A stretch of 64,000 bases of DNA from Agrypnia vestita. Taxonomy: Eukaryota > Arthropoda > Insecta > Trichoptera > Phryganeidae. The stretch spans positions 62,001 through 126,000 of the forward strand of contig JADDOH010008093.1 of NCBI GenBank assembly GCA_016648135.1. Reading direction: 5' to 3'. The position numbers were made by a program, and so were the translations under genes. How positions within the stretch are numbered: position 1 is the stretch's first letter; every line of letters begins with the position of its first letter. Below, piece after piece: positions 10,337 to 21,329 of this stretch. The notes beneath the pieces are model-generated. The model did no database searches. It saw only the letters and a program-made list of their open reading frames with translations, and was not told the origin of the DNA.

Positions 10337-11430
10337 TGATGTGTAACATCTTTCCTCTCGCTTTCCTGCAATCTGTGGCAGTGATTTCACGGAAATTGAC
10401 GGAAATGCTTAACAGGAAATAATATGCAGGGGAAACGCGTGGAATTTCATTTGACCAATAAAAAATCTTTTTTTTCTGTCCACCAAATTCGTTAATATCA
10501 TTGTACGCTGTTTTATCGACATGGTCAAAATTATTTACTGAGAGCGGCAAATTCAATAATATAGAAATGCACATACGTTTCCTTTACTTGTATTTTAAAT
10601 GAATGTAACTACCCTTAATGATTTACATTATCAAATTTTATGTGATTATTTTTAAATATTTATTCAAAGTTTTCATACAATATGTATGGCGGCACACTCC
10701 CGCCATCTATGAAAATAAATAAAAATATATAATTGACCAAACACATTTCAAAATATGTATGTGAATGTAGGTATACGGTACCTACCTAGTGCGGCAAAAT
10801 TCAATAATAAATAAATGCACATACGTTTTCTTTACTTGTATATTACTAATTAATAAATATATAGGTATTAGCTTTTTTAAATTTTGAGATTAAGGTCTCT
10901 GCTCAATTTTGATCAAAAAATAGCTTGTTTTAAATTTTGAGGTTAATTTATGTCGCTGCTCAATTGATATTTTTAATTGTGAGATGTCAAATGTTGCACA
11001 TCATATGAAGATTCCACGGGAAAATCAATGAATATTACTTATTTTGTGAAACTGACCTTTTAATACCATCTGTTAACTTTTTGGGGTATTGTTTTATACA
11101 AAAAATCAGAATCGGGTAAAACCGTCGTGGTCCGCTCTAATATTTAATTTTATATCTGTTTATCCAACGCAAGAAACAGGAATAACCGCCCACCGAACGT
11201 CAATAAACGTCGTTTTCAATTTGACAGTACATACATAAAATATGTTTATATAGTAATAAGTTGATTCAATATTTATATAAAAAGAGCATTAGTGAAACTA
11301 CAAAAAACCGTTTTGCTCTAAATAAACATTTCTTGACATTGATTGTTTTTCCCGTGGAGTTTTCGTCGCGTATTATACGACTACTGCTTCAGTCGCATAT
11401 TATGCGACTACTGTAAGGCTCGCTCGTTTT
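10337..11430 (+). repeat. Repeat E, copy 2, interrupted
   Basis: Runs from GATGTGTAACATCTTTCCTC to the ACTACTGTAAGGCTCGCTCG end plus T-run. A 360-bp insertion with inverted CCACGGGAAA ends separates CATCATATG from the terminal block. The terminal block itself is duplicated: GTCGCGTATTATACGACTAC followed by GTCGCATATTATGCGACTAC, two 27-bp units. Confidence 0.75.
11008..11364. mobile_element. Inverted-repeat insertion in repeat E copy 2
   Basis: Left end has TCCACGGGAAAATCAATG and the right end, inverted, has TCCACGGGAAAAACAATCAA. It occupies the place where other E copies read straight through. The exact ends and target duplication could not be fixed, so the superfamily is open. Confidence 0.5.
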
Positions 11431-12010
11431 TTTTTTATTCAATCACCGATCTTCAAATCACTCTGATTCCTCTCGATACGCAATAATTCGGGCGCGGCCG
11501 CGACGAACCGTTTCCTCCAGCTCGCGGAAAAAGCGAGTTAGCCGAGTGTTTGAACAAGCCTCGAAATAGCCAACGAGGCCGAAGGGTATCTCGTTCTTTA
11601 ATTCTCCCCTTTCCTCCCGCCCGTGTTTGCCCATTAAAGAATTTACGATTCACACACATATTTACTTTGGGCCAGATACACTCGCCATCCCTTATAACAT
11701 ATCCGGCGAGGACAAGAGCGCCGGAGCCGTGTTTGAATTACGTAACGTAGCGCGTACGTGATGTGCCCACACGCCGTAAAAAATCTCAAGAGATCAATTT
11801 ATAGAATTATTTGCTGATTCATATAATTTAGAGATAAACATACATAATGCACAGTGCATTGTTCTATTACAGTGGAAATGTCAGAACTAATGCACTCTGT
11901 AATCCCTGACATTTTTGCTGATAATATAACTGTGTGTAGGACAAAGTTGGTACAGTTCTTTACATCTCAACTAAATGGAAATGGATAATAAATTTTTCTT
12001 TTTGTTTTTA
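11431..12010. other. No gene seen
   Basis: 11460-11760 is a CpG-richer unique patch; the rest is AT-rich. No repeat match and no domain in any frame. Confidence 0.4.
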
Positions 12011-12253
12011 ATTTACACAAATCTATAAGATGTACTTGAATCCTTTAACAGCAATCTATTTCTTCTTCTTCTTATTACTGACAATCATTTTCTTCTTACT
12101 ACTTAAACTTCTCTTTTTAATTTACACAATTCTATTGTATGTACCTGTACCTTTTAACTGTATATCTGTCTTATGTTATTTTTTAAAATTTATATTTGTA
12201 TATTTTGTAAAAGTCCATAAGGGTGTTAAATAAATAAATAATAAATAAATAAT
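12011..12253 (+). repeat. LINE 3' UTR with TAAA-type tail
   Basis: A T-rich, gene-free stretch ends GGGTGTTAAATAAATAAATA. The same style of end closes the LINE at 53555-54090. This is the likely 3' UTR and short tandem tail of a non-LTR retrotransposon. Confidence 0.5.
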
Positions 12254-13822
12254 GTAAGGAGATGCTAGAATTCGGTTTAATTGCGCGCCGTCGGGGCCTC
12301 TAAGAAGTTCATCACTCGGTTATACTGGCAAAAATACTGTGGAACACCCTGGAGTCATCTACAACGCTCCACGGGTCTCTCGAGGCGACTTGGCGCTTGT
12401 CGTGGAGTCTCGAAGATTCTAGAAGGCGGTGTCACCTATACAAAGTCTAGCGCGCGCACTTGACCTCATTCGTGACATTTGACCAACGCGATATTAGCCA
12501 CGGAGCGCAGCGCAGTGTGACCATTATATGATAATTAATATAGGAAGTTTCAACGTGCGAATATTGAACGGAAACGCTAGTTTTATCGAACTCTCGAGAA
12601 GATTATTTTCCTTTCTAGTGTTTAGTTGTCTAGATTCATTTCCCTTCGATCCTTCGATAGTGTTATTACAAGGGATTCGGGTAGCGCGCTTTTCCTTTCG
12701 CTTTCCATTTCGTTACAATATTAAAAATAATTTATAATGTGTATTATTCCATATTACTTGTTGTATGCGAGATTTGGAGGAACAGCTGGGAGCGTATCGG
12801 CGTTTTCCTCGTATATATAACACATTATAACGCCATATCTCAAATTTTATTACGCCGGAATTACTGGAAATGTAATCTCGCTCCGCGTCGATAAAGCAGA
12901 TTGCGATATTTACGTAGTTCTGCCGGCGCTAAATGACGTTCGTACAAATCTGCATTGTTTAACGTAATGGCGATTTTATTATTTGTATAAAATAACGAAA
13001 CATACGGTAATTGCCCCGAAATACGCGAAACAATTTAATGAAAAATCATTATTCGCTCTTTAAGGTATTCATATTGCATTCTTCATGTATATGGTCTGTA
13101 AAGAAATCAGTAGCTATTTTTTAAGTACATATTAGCAATCGCGCATTATACATCAATTTTTAATTTGAACAAAATTGAACTTTGTAATGTACACACGTTG
13201 AGACTACACTACTCTGCGAAAAAATACAAGAAAAAATGGTAACAAAGTACTTGCATCCTAACAAATTACGCACATGATAAAAATAATTGGAATTAAAGAT
13301 AAAAGAAAAAGTCATGAAAAAAAAATTATAAACAAAATTTATGGGAAAAAATCATATTTTAACTACGTCGAAGATTCTTGTTTATTTGGTAGGTATATAT
13401 TTAAATATTGATAACGAGACAAAATATACACCAATGTGTGTGAATAAATCATTTATCAAATGATACCGTCAGTATAATGCTTTGATGGGTATAGAAAGAC
13501 TTGTGATAAATTATTTATTTGCATTACGGTGAGAGCTAATCTTTGAAAGTATGTAATGCCTACCTATTATGAAATATGACTTTTTTCTTAGTGTGCCTTA
13601 GGCCCTTATCACCCTGCTATATATCCTGGAATGAATTATCTCCCTTACATCCTTATCCTTCTTGATTCCGGTCCAATCCCGAATGCATATCTCCTACCAA
13701 ATACAACAGTATACATGTGACAATTGGTGATACCGTACGTCTTAAAAAGCCAGCCTGCAAATCTGGCATGCCCGCGTCCTCCCGTGCCGTCTCCGCGACC
13801 ATCCCGTACACGAGTACATCGA
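12254..13822. other. No gene seen
   Basis: 12254-12500 and 12760-13060 are moderately CpG-rich; the rest is AT-rich. No repeat match and no recognised frame. Confidence 0.45.
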
Positions 13823-14050
13823 GATCTTCTTCTTCTTCTTTATCAGCCTACTTTTCTCCACTGCTGGATATAGGTCTCATCCATACCCTTCCATCCTTCC
13901 TTGTTGTTTGCTAATTGTAGCCATTTCTTTCCCCCACAGCGGCTATATCGTCGGCCCATCTCTTTTGAGGTCTTCCGATGCCTCTTTTATTTTCCCAAGG
14001 TCTCCAATTCAGAACTCTGGGAGGCCATCTTGTCGGAACATCGAGATACA
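13823..14050 (-). mobile_element. LINE tail with CTT/AAG microsatellite end
   Basis: Reverse reading gives DVPTRWPPRVLNWRPWENKR, then GIGRPQKRWADDIAAVGE, then after a stop the motif usually ending such tails, followed by an AAG tail (CTT run at 13826-13842). The G-R-P-x-K-R-W motif marks RT-tail sequences of non-LTR elements. Confidence 0.7.
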
Positions 14051-14125
14051 TGACAATAAGTAACCCTTTGGCGCAGACGTTACAACAATGAGCTCTATAC
14101 TCTATACTATTTAAGGAGCCAAACG

Positions 14126-14385
14126 TCACAAAATTTATACAACCGGGAAGACTTCGGTGGCTGGGTCATGTGGAGAGAATGTCCGAACATGAAGCACCAA
14201 AGTCCCTGCTGAACTCAAGGCCAATAGGGCGAAGGAGCTTAGGAAGGCCAAAATTAAGATGGAGTGACAACGTCCTCAAAGATATCTCTGCCTTCGAAAC
14301 TGGAGAGAGCTGGCACTGGACCGAGATGAATGAAGACCCACCGAGGGTTGTAGTGTCAAGAATGATGATGATGAGGTAACCCAAT
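14126..14385 (+). mobile_element. LINE-B tail, second copy
   Basis: Frame reads PGRLRWLGHVERMSEHEAP, KSLLNSRPIGRRSLGRPKLR, WSDNVLKDISAFETGESWHW and ends in a GATGATGATG run. It is the same family as 1-127 but opposite in orientation, and it sits head-to-head with the preceding LINE tail. Confidence 0.8.
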
Positions 14386-14969
14386 CGAATCAATAAATTT
14401 GTGGTAACGTTTTCTGTATCCTCGACGCATTCCGTTTTCGCGGGCGCTCGGAGAATCGAGCTCCAGCGTCGTAATTTCCCTTACAACGTTGCAATAATAA
14501 TGAACCTATCTCCGCCGGAACATGTGTACACGGGCCCTTGTGCTCGGCCGACAGCGGCAGCTCCGCCGGCGCATTAGTCACCCCGCCGGGGGGGGCCGGC
14601 CCGGCCCGCATTATTTTATCGCCCATAAAGCCCCGAAGGTTGTGTTGAATTAAGACGGATTTATTTATTTGCGAGCGGTTAATAATATTTTGATTGCGAG
14701 CGCGCGGGCGTTGGGCCCGGCGACAGGGTGCCCCTTAACGACAACAATTCTTCTATTCGCCCATATTCTCAAAAACTGTCGACCTTTCGTTCTATGGCTA
14801 AGTAGATGGGTTAATATTCCATCATCTGTATAATTTAACAATGAATTAAGTATTATTTTTATTAAACGGATTGCGTTTAATAATGTTTTTGATTGATGAC
14901 AAAATAAATAATCATGTTAAATAAAAATTATATTAAGTTTTTTAAATCTTATGTTTACCCTGCAATATT
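14386..14969. other. No gene seen; CpG-rich patch 14400-14770
   Basis: A GC-rich unique patch with CCATAAA and AATTAAG-type AT motifs embedded, followed by AT-rich DNA. No coding frame recognised. Confidence 0.4.
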
Positions 14970-15250
14970 TGATACTGAAAAATATTGGAGAAAAATTGTA
15001 TTTATAAATAATCAATTTCAAATTCTATAGTAAAAAAATTTCAAATATCATTCAAACAGCTTTCTCTACTAATGATACATTTTAATAATAAGGATAATAA
15101 TTAAATAAATTGATTTATAATGATTGTGATTATTTTGATATAGGAAAAACGTGTAGAAAATTTGAAGTTACAGTTAAGGAACACAAGTTTAAGTAGCAAT
15201 AATTATTCTGAATTTGCTAACCATCTTTTAGCTATGATATTAATAAGGGC
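14970..15250 (+). pseudogene. Penelope-like element, linker and GIY-YIG fragment
   Basis: Reads YWRKIVFINN, then with shifts NDCDYFDIGKTCRKFEVTVK and EHK. The same order is seen in the better copy at 59925-60548, where the linker leads into GVYKLICNDCDYFYIGKTC. GIY-YIG is the endonuclease domain of Penelope-like retroelements and cuts target DNA for insertion. Many stops; no RT core here. Confidence 0.75.
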
Positions 15251-15267
15251 GTTTTTTTTAGAAAAAT

Positions 15268-15416
15268 AGATAATTCGTGTCACATCAATATTCTTACTAT
15301 TTTCAAACTAAGCTAAACGCTTGTGCTATGAAAATAGGACTAACTTGCTGGTCTAGAGTGAGATTTGGCTCACGAGGCGAGAGACCTAACCACAAGACCA
15401 ACAAGCTACTCCTTAT
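15268..15416 (-). mobile_element. tRNA-derived SINE S, copy 2
   Basis: Shares AGCACAAGCGTTTAGCTTAG and AAGAATATTGATGTGACAC with the other copies. A deletion removes most of the B box, so this copy could not be transcribed from its own promoter. Confidence 0.7.
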
Positions 15417-15895
15417 CATAAATTTATATAAAATAACTTTGTAACTACTCCTTATTAAGCTAAACTTTATTAAGTGCCAGTAAAAAAGTTTTTTCAATTT
15501 ATTTAATAACGATTTTGATTAAAGATCAGCTATTGGATTCTAGTTACGATTTTTTTAGGTTTAGAAAATAAAATACTATTTATATTAATTATATTATTTT
15601 TTGCGATTATCATTTACTTAAAAAAATAATGTTACGGGTTTTTGTAAACGCGCTGTTACTCAACTAATCCTGGTGGCATTTAAAAAATGAATTAAGATTA
15701 CGAGTAGTGCATCTTCAGTGTGAATGTGGATGAACAGATCTTTCACTTTTTCCAGAGGTATTATTACATCTTCTCATGCTCATTAAAGGATACATCCACA
15801 TTCTTTCCTTAAGAGTTGGCGCACTCAGGGTAAAATTTTCATTGCAACGTAAGTTATGTAGCAAAAATGCCATACCGAGAAATGCACTTGATTAT
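15417..15895. other. No gene seen
   Basis: AT-rich unique sequence without repeats or coding signal. Confidence 0.5.
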
Positions 15896-16446
15896 GGATG
15901 TGTAACATCTTTCCTCTCACTTTTCTGAAATCTGTCGGAGTGATTTCGTGAAAATGGACGGAAATGCGTAACAGGAAACTAGACGCCGGGGAAGTGCGCG
16001 CTATTTCATTTGACCAATGAGCGCGCGCTGTGATTGAGTTGGCCGTCAGATGGTACCAACCCATTTTCCGAGAGGTTGGCGCTGCATTAATAAATGTATA
16101 TGAGTTTTTTTGTAACTCTGTAGGGATTGAGAAAATCAAAGAAAACAAACCTTGCTCTGTTAATAAAGAAACGTCATGAAAAGTTTATTCTTTAATATGT
16201 CAAACATTTATATGAACTTTATCCAACACAGCTGTCATGTCAACAATTTCTTTTTTCTGTTCACCAACATAGTACCGACAGCTCACAGTGGGGAAAAATT
16301 CAATATTTTTCTTATGACCAAATTCTTAAATATAATAAATAGTACACTGTTTTATCGACTTCGCCAAAATTCTTTAATGACAGCTCACAGTGCGGCAAAA
16401 TACAAGATTAAAAAGTGCACATACATTTTCTTTACATGTATTTACT
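15896..16446 (+). repeat. Repeat E, copy 3, right end missing
   Basis: Starts GATGTGTAACATCTTTCCTC and has the ACCAATGAGCGCGCG block and two diverged GACAGCTCACAGTG-type blocks. It is truncated at the TA repeat, so the TAAGGCTCGCTCG end is absent. Confidence 0.7.
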
Positions 16447-16455
16447 AATTAATAA

Positions 16456-16458
<3 letters not shown>

Positions 16459-16488
<30 letters not shown>
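16459..16488. repeat. TA dinucleotide microsatellite
   Basis: About 15 uninterrupted TA units at the junction between repeat E copy 3 and a MITE half. Confidence 0.9.
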
Positions 16489-16489
<1 letters not shown>

Positions 16490-16590
16490 CATATCTCCAT
16501 AACTATTGATATTACGTCATTGAACATTTTAGACTCATGACAGGCATGCCGGCCAAGTTTCCGCTGCTAGCTCTGGTACACCCTGTATAG
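16489..16590. mobile_element. Right half of the 7078-type mariner-like MITE
   Basis: Contains CATAACTATTGATATTACGTC and ends AGCTCTGGTACACCCTGTAT, the inverted form of the CAGGGTGTA terminus. The left half is absent. Confidence 0.6.
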
Positions 16591-16965
16591 TAAAGAAAAG
16601 TTTTATGCGTTTATTCAATGTATCAACGGCGGCCGTTTTGATATTTCTTTTGGTTTGTTTTTTGTGAATATATTCCTACGATAAACGCCGCGTTACAATT
16701 GTTTGCGTCCCGCGCACACCCTGTAGCCCCGCGCTGGTGGTGTGGTTTGGGGCCGTGTGCGGTCGCTTTAATCGATCCGACCGTAATAGGGGTCTAATGA
16801 ATTTCCGTGAAGATTATATAACAATACATTATATCACGGCGGCGCTATCGTCGTAAAATCTGCCGCGGCGCTCGAGAACGGGTGCCGTCCTTTTCCATTT
16901 TCCGAGACGTCCTCCTCCTCGCGATCCTGGTCCCCGCCTATTCTCGTCACTTTTTTACAATCTTC
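16591..16965. other. No gene seen; CpG-rich patch
   Basis: GC-rich unique sequence with an AT-rich core (AACAATACATTATATCACGG near 16820). No coding frame. Its composition contrasts sharply with neighbouring repeats. Confidence 0.4.
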
Positions 16966-17165
16966 TTCTGCTTCATCTAGGACTGCGTCCTGTCATTGCT
17001 CGGAGCCTGTTCCTGGGATACAGATGTCCGGCTATCTCGCCATCTTTTATGCGGTCTTCCTGGGAGTCTGGTACCAGACGGCAGCTCGTTCGCTGCTACG
17101 CTCGCTACTCTCTCAGGACAAGCTCTCTCCACACGATCTCTCCAGTAACGTCTTCTAGATCTTCC
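16966..17165 (-). mobile_element. LINE tail with CTT-type end
   Basis: Reverse reading gives RSRRRYWRDRVERACPERVA, GTRLPGRPHKRWRDSRTS and QEQAPSNDRTQ before the stop. The G-R-P-x-K-R-W motif and DRTQ ending are shared by insect RTE-like tails. The antisense CTTCTTCTGCTTC at 16969 fits an AAG-type tail. Confidence 0.65.
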
Positions 17166-17621
17166 CCATCGGCCAATTTCACAATGATAGAAATATTTAT
17201 TTATTTCAGTATACGGCACAAATGTACCTCTTGCATAATAATATGTTCCTACACTAAATCCAAAGCGCAGAACGGCAAAAAATTACGGAATCGACATAGT
17301 ATAGATAGTTGTTTTAAAGTTGTAATAGTGATTTAGAAAAAGGTCAATAAAAAAGGTATAATAATTTGTTAGTGATTGCATTATGAATTCAGGACGGCAG
17401 GGTGTAGAGCTTTTAGTAGCGAATCTTTATATTGTGCTGAACTGGAATTAAAAATATCAGATATGCGCATAGTTGTTACCTAACCTATGCAGTCTGGGTA
17501 CGAGAGAATTAAAATGCGAGTTGGTTCTGGCGTTGTCACAATAAAATAGTGTAGGTATTCGTGTAGCTCTTTCAGGCGTATGAAACATACACAATCTTAC
17601 AATCAATACTCCTGTTCTTAA
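17166..17621. other. No gene seen
   Basis: AT-rich unique sequence, no repeat match. Confidence 0.5.
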
Positions 17622-17740
17622 TTACGTACTTATCGTCACGCCGTTTCCGTGTGAGGGTAGAGCGCCACACTCTCCCGTTCTGATCAACAAATCTCTCCTC
17701 ATCCGCATTCGTGGCTGGTCCATGCGTTCATCACAAGCGC
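17622..17740 (-). mobile_element. LINE-D tail fragment
   Basis: Begins at CGTCACGCCGTTTCC, the antisense of the GGAAACGGCGTGATG end, and continues GTAGAGCGCCACACTCT and CTCATCCGCATTC, antisense of the RRVWRS and NVDE coding blocks. Severely 5'-truncated. Confidence 0.65.
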
Positions 17741-18729
17741 AACACAAATGAGAATTAGATTATAAAAGCACAGTAAATCAAACGCAAAATACGTCCACTA
17801 TTTCGTGTTGAAGTGGGACCCACCAGAGACCCAGAGCTGTTATATGAATCGGCCCTACACTTTCGTCATTCAGATTGACATTGCTTAAATGCTTAAACGG
17901 CATCCTCGCTACGCTGCAGATGAAGCGAAAAGGAGTCCAGCAAACAACTCCGGGGTACAGGAGGGACCAAAAGTAAAGATGAATTTGACATTAATGTGAA
18001 TATAACAAAATAAGATAAAAGGATAGAATACAAAAATGAAAACAAACTAAAATAAGATAACGAAGTAGAAAAAATAACCGTATAAAAGAAAGACAAAATA
18101 AACAATACAAAACACATGTAAGAATCCAATAATGTTTATTGCTCAAAAATCCTACAGAGAAACGGCCTGGATGAAGGCGACACCGAGAACCGAAGAACAT
18201 ACAGCCTGAGAAGCAGAAGAGCCGACCCCAACAGCCTACCTAGGTAATGAGTTGCGACAGTGCAAGAAAGAAGTGAATATCAGCCAATACAAAAAATAGC
18301 CAAAAGACACAAATAAAAAAATGAAAAATTACAGTACACAATAGAAGGTGCACACCATGGACTTGGCCGCTATCGCGCCAGCGCAGCATCAACCGCGACC
18401 TCTCGCCCGCGGCGCCAATAAATCGAGATTCCCCCACCAGGTGCGAATGTCGATTTCAAAATGAGCAAACAGTTAAAAATTTAAAACACAACGGCGGCCG
18501 TTTCGGACCCCGTTTAGCATTTTATTCGCATTCCACAAATTGGCGCGCCGACAATTTTTTTGCTTTCGCCCGCGACGCAATAAACAGTGAATCACCGATA
18601 ATAAAACGCGTATCGCCCGCGCGGCGTGTTTGTGTGGCGGTGCGAATTGCCGCACGCAGGATCCGTCGTTTGCCCAATTGCGAGCGTTGTATCGTGGGTA
18701 TCGGCGAAAATATTGGCCAATCGTTATTT
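17741..18729. other. No gene recognised
   Basis: 17880-18240 is purine-rich and unlike the flanks, with no domain in any frame. 18460-18729 is CpG-rich. Neither matches a repeat in this window. Confidence 0.4.
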
Positions 18730-19110
18730 CGACCGCCCCAACGAACGAGGCAGTAACTCAAATAAATCGATTTTTCAGGGGGACACTTTTAAGTTTCGAA
18801 CCGGATTTCTAATTATTTTTTGAATTTTCTCAAAAAAAAATTTGTTTGTGTAGGTAATATTTAAGACGATCTTACTAGTAATTGAGATATTTTATTATAA
18901 TTTACATTCCTACCTACATCGTTATTACACGGAAGAAAAATGGTTAACTGATTTACTAATTTTGTAAAATTCATATTTTTACCTGTTACGTATTGCATTT
19001 GAGATACTGCTGACTTTGCTGTAGGTAGGCAATCACGGCCTAAACCTAAGAATGGTACTAACTCAAATACCTAAAATATTGAGTTACTGCCTCGTTCGTT
19101 GGGGCAGTCG
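18730..19110. mobile_element. MITE with about 35-bp inverted ends
   Basis: Left end CGACCGCCCCAACGAACGAG and inverted right end CGACTGCCCCAACGAACGAG, both continuing GCAGTAACTCAA. ATTT flanks each side (18726-18729 and 19111-19114), a possible 4-bp target duplication. It is non-coding and 381 bp. I cannot place it in a superfamily. Confidence 0.65.
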
Positions 19111-19842
19111 ATTTGTACCTACCGTAGTTTTAGATCTCGAAGGTCATTATTCTTCCTGTCGCATCCGGTTGCGTTTATTGAAAGTATACTGTACTAGTGC
19201 CATCGCTGCGCAATACCCGAGTATATATTCTGATCCTGATGGCACGCATAGGTTGCGAAAAGTATACCTTGCTAGTACGCAAAAATCGAGTATATTTTCA
19301 AGTACCACTCCGCAATAGCCGAGCATGCTTTCCAGGCGCACGTTTTGCCCGCGCAGATGGAAACTGTACTCGATTAGTGGCATGCCCGCCATTTTGGTAC
19401 ATTGCTATCCCTTTCTTTTGCACGGGAGGATAGTTATCTATACTATTTTTCTATCACATCATCTTTCGACGCGTGCCATTATTTTAATTAACAGTGTTTT
19501 AGTAAACACGTCAAAAATAATTAATTTTTGACGTAACTAGTACACGAATTACCCAAAAAAGTGTGAAAATGATTAATGATCTGGGTGTTCTCTTTTCATT
19601 TGAAACAAAGAATAATGAGAACCTTCAATTTCTACTTAAAATAGTAAAATATTTCAAATTTTTAAAAACCTTTTTTGATATTATATAACGCTCTAGTGAG
19701 AAGTCATCTTAAAGAAGATAACTCATTAAAAGTCACCCTGTTTATAATGTACATGTGTAGATCGTAGAGAGAATTCAGCATAAATTCTTAATATATATTT
19801 TTGAGTATGTCCACTGCTGATTTTGTGTGGTGGAAATGGCGA
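19111..19842. other. No gene seen; irregular short repeats 19180-19400
   Basis: AAGTATACTGTACTAGTGCC and AAGTATACCTTGCTAGTACG, each followed by a CGAGTATAT block, recur at about 80 bp, with a weaker third pair. The spacing is not exact enough to call a satellite. The remainder is AT-rich. Confidence 0.4.
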
Positions 19843-19950
19843 ATGTTACATTGTGTAAAGTGATCACTTAAGCCAACCGTACGATAGGTCGTAAGCCCTA
19901 TGTACACCCAAAAGACTTCTATACCTACTTTCCCATAAAAATACATACTA
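19843..19950. repeat. Repeat Z, half copy
   Basis: TTGTGTAAAGTGATCACTTA, TAGGTCGTAAGCCCTAT and CTACTTTCCCATA match 41543-41640 and the two arms of the fold-back at 45365-45895. Confidence 0.55.
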
Positions 19951-20102
19951 ATATGTATACATACACTCATCGCCGCAGATTTTCGCACTTTCTCTACAAT
20001 TACAAAGAACTTGTTTCTAATACGTGTTATAAATAGTTAAATTTTGAAATTTAAAATTATCTCCAAGTTAATAAAGACGATCGATCACAAATCCTTTTTA
20101 GC
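19951..20102. other. No gene seen
   Basis: Short AT-rich spacer. Confidence 0.5.
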
Positions 20103-20400
20103 CAAATAATAATAGTTGGATCATTTATACAGCGCCGTTTTGGTGGGTACTCACCTCAATGCTTCTCGCCATCAGTGTTGGAATTTATTTAAACTAATCA
20201 ATGCGGATTGACTATATATTTATTTTTATTTATTTATAATTATTCGGAAAACCAACAGCTAACAATAATTAAGTAAATACAACGAATGGGAATCATGAAA
20301 GCCAAAATTATAGGTTTTCACTGGTAGTAACAAAATATCGTATTTGCGTGGTGTAAATGTAGTATATTGATAAAACTATATATATAATTGAAAATAATAA
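20103..20400 (-). repeat. Two antisense LINE 3' ends
   Basis: 20103-20170 shows AATAATAATAGTTGGATC and ACAGCGCCG with CACCTCAATGCTT, the repeat-G (CR1-like) 3' end. From 20218 an antisense TTTATTTATTTATAA tail begins a second LINE 3' end. Neither retains coding sequence. Confidence 0.5.
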
Positions 20401-20695
20401 CATATTTTATTTGAAAAATGGATTGGAAAACAAGCGTCGCACATGAGTAGGATTACTTTGAAATAAGTCTAAATTATACTTTTTTGTGAGTGCATTCAAT
20501 TTGTCGCAAGTTCGCCACAAGTATGACTTTTACCTGTAGTTTGTAGAAAGTTACTAGAGAGAAGGAGGTTGATTCTTAGAACATGAGGAGGAACATTGAT
20601 CAAGAGCTTGGATACTAATTCAGGACAATTTGAGCCTGAGGATATTTTTAGGAAAAAAATTAAGTCTGCTTTTTAAGTTTAAATAATCAATAATA
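20401..20695. other. No gene seen
   Basis: AT-rich unique sequence. Confidence 0.5.
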
Positions 20696-20800
20696 CCTGT
20701 TGATGAAAGGGACTGTTCTTCTCGAAATTATAGAAGTAATTAATAACGCGTATTGTGTGTATAACAAAGTTAAAATAAAACATATTTTAAATTAAAATGT
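20696..20800 (+). repeat. Repeat M, copy 1
   Basis: CCTGTTGATGAAAGGGACTG, TCTCGAAATTATAG and ATTGTGTGTATAACAAAGTT match 43650-43740 and, weakly, 25745-25835. The 43650 copy has an intact CTGATGA to GAAAC arrangement; here both motifs are damaged. Confidence 0.5.
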
Positions 20801-21249
20801 TACACCACGAAGTATCTGACAAATCTTTCAATGATATTAAATAATCAAATTTATTTAAACTTAAATCAGTTATTTAAGCTTTAATCAATTTAACTATACA
20901 CGTGAGCCTCTTTTGCCCAGAAAAAATAATTACCCGAACACATGGCTTGCACGTTTGCCAAACTTGTTTGGTTTAAAGCGCCGCACGGTGGTATTGGAGA
21001 GCGTGTGAACTTGCCTATTCAGAGATCACGGCTCGTCATGCTAACCCGGCCACAAGTTGTTAATCTCGCTGTTTGTTATTTGGGGGTTCTCGCGGTCTGG
21101 CAATGGAAAATGAAGACGGAATTTTTTTAATTTTCGTTTAGTTGTACAATAAAAAGGGCAGGTCTCTCTTGGCGGTGAAAAGTGTAGCTTTTCAAAAATC
21201 GTTTACTTGGTAACAAGGGTCTAAAATAATAAGAAAAACACATTTTCGA
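20801..21249. other. No gene recognised
   Basis: A 62-codon frame at 20942-21130 has no recognisable domain. Otherwise non-repetitive DNA. Confidence 0.4.
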
Positions 21250-21255
21250 GGTCTT

Positions 21256-21329
21256 TCGAACGTTCTGGATGAATTTAGAATTGGCTAAACTATTCCAGAA
21301 TGTTTCAGCTCGTCGGGTGTTTATAAATA
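21256..21329 (+). promoter_or_regulatory. Heat-shock-type promoter module (HSEs plus TATA box)
   Basis: Two heat-shock-element-like arrays precede a TATA box. The first is GAA-cg-TTC-tg-GAt at 21258-21270. The second is TTC-ca-GAA-tg-TTt at 21293-21305. TATAAATA lies at 21322-21329. The units keep the 5-bp alternating GAA/TTC register bound by heat shock factor trimers, and the distance to TATA suits a compact heat-inducible promoter. Transcription would start near 21350-21360. The following 100 bases are purine-rich, as in insect heat-shock leaders, but no heat-shock protein start follows, so any transcript is unknown. Confidence 0.4.

Noticed and set aside
10299..10574. Antisense frame in repeat E resembling the Penelope RT end (LPLSVNNF)
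   Set aside because: Similarity covers only a few residues and is not kept in other E copies, so likely chance.
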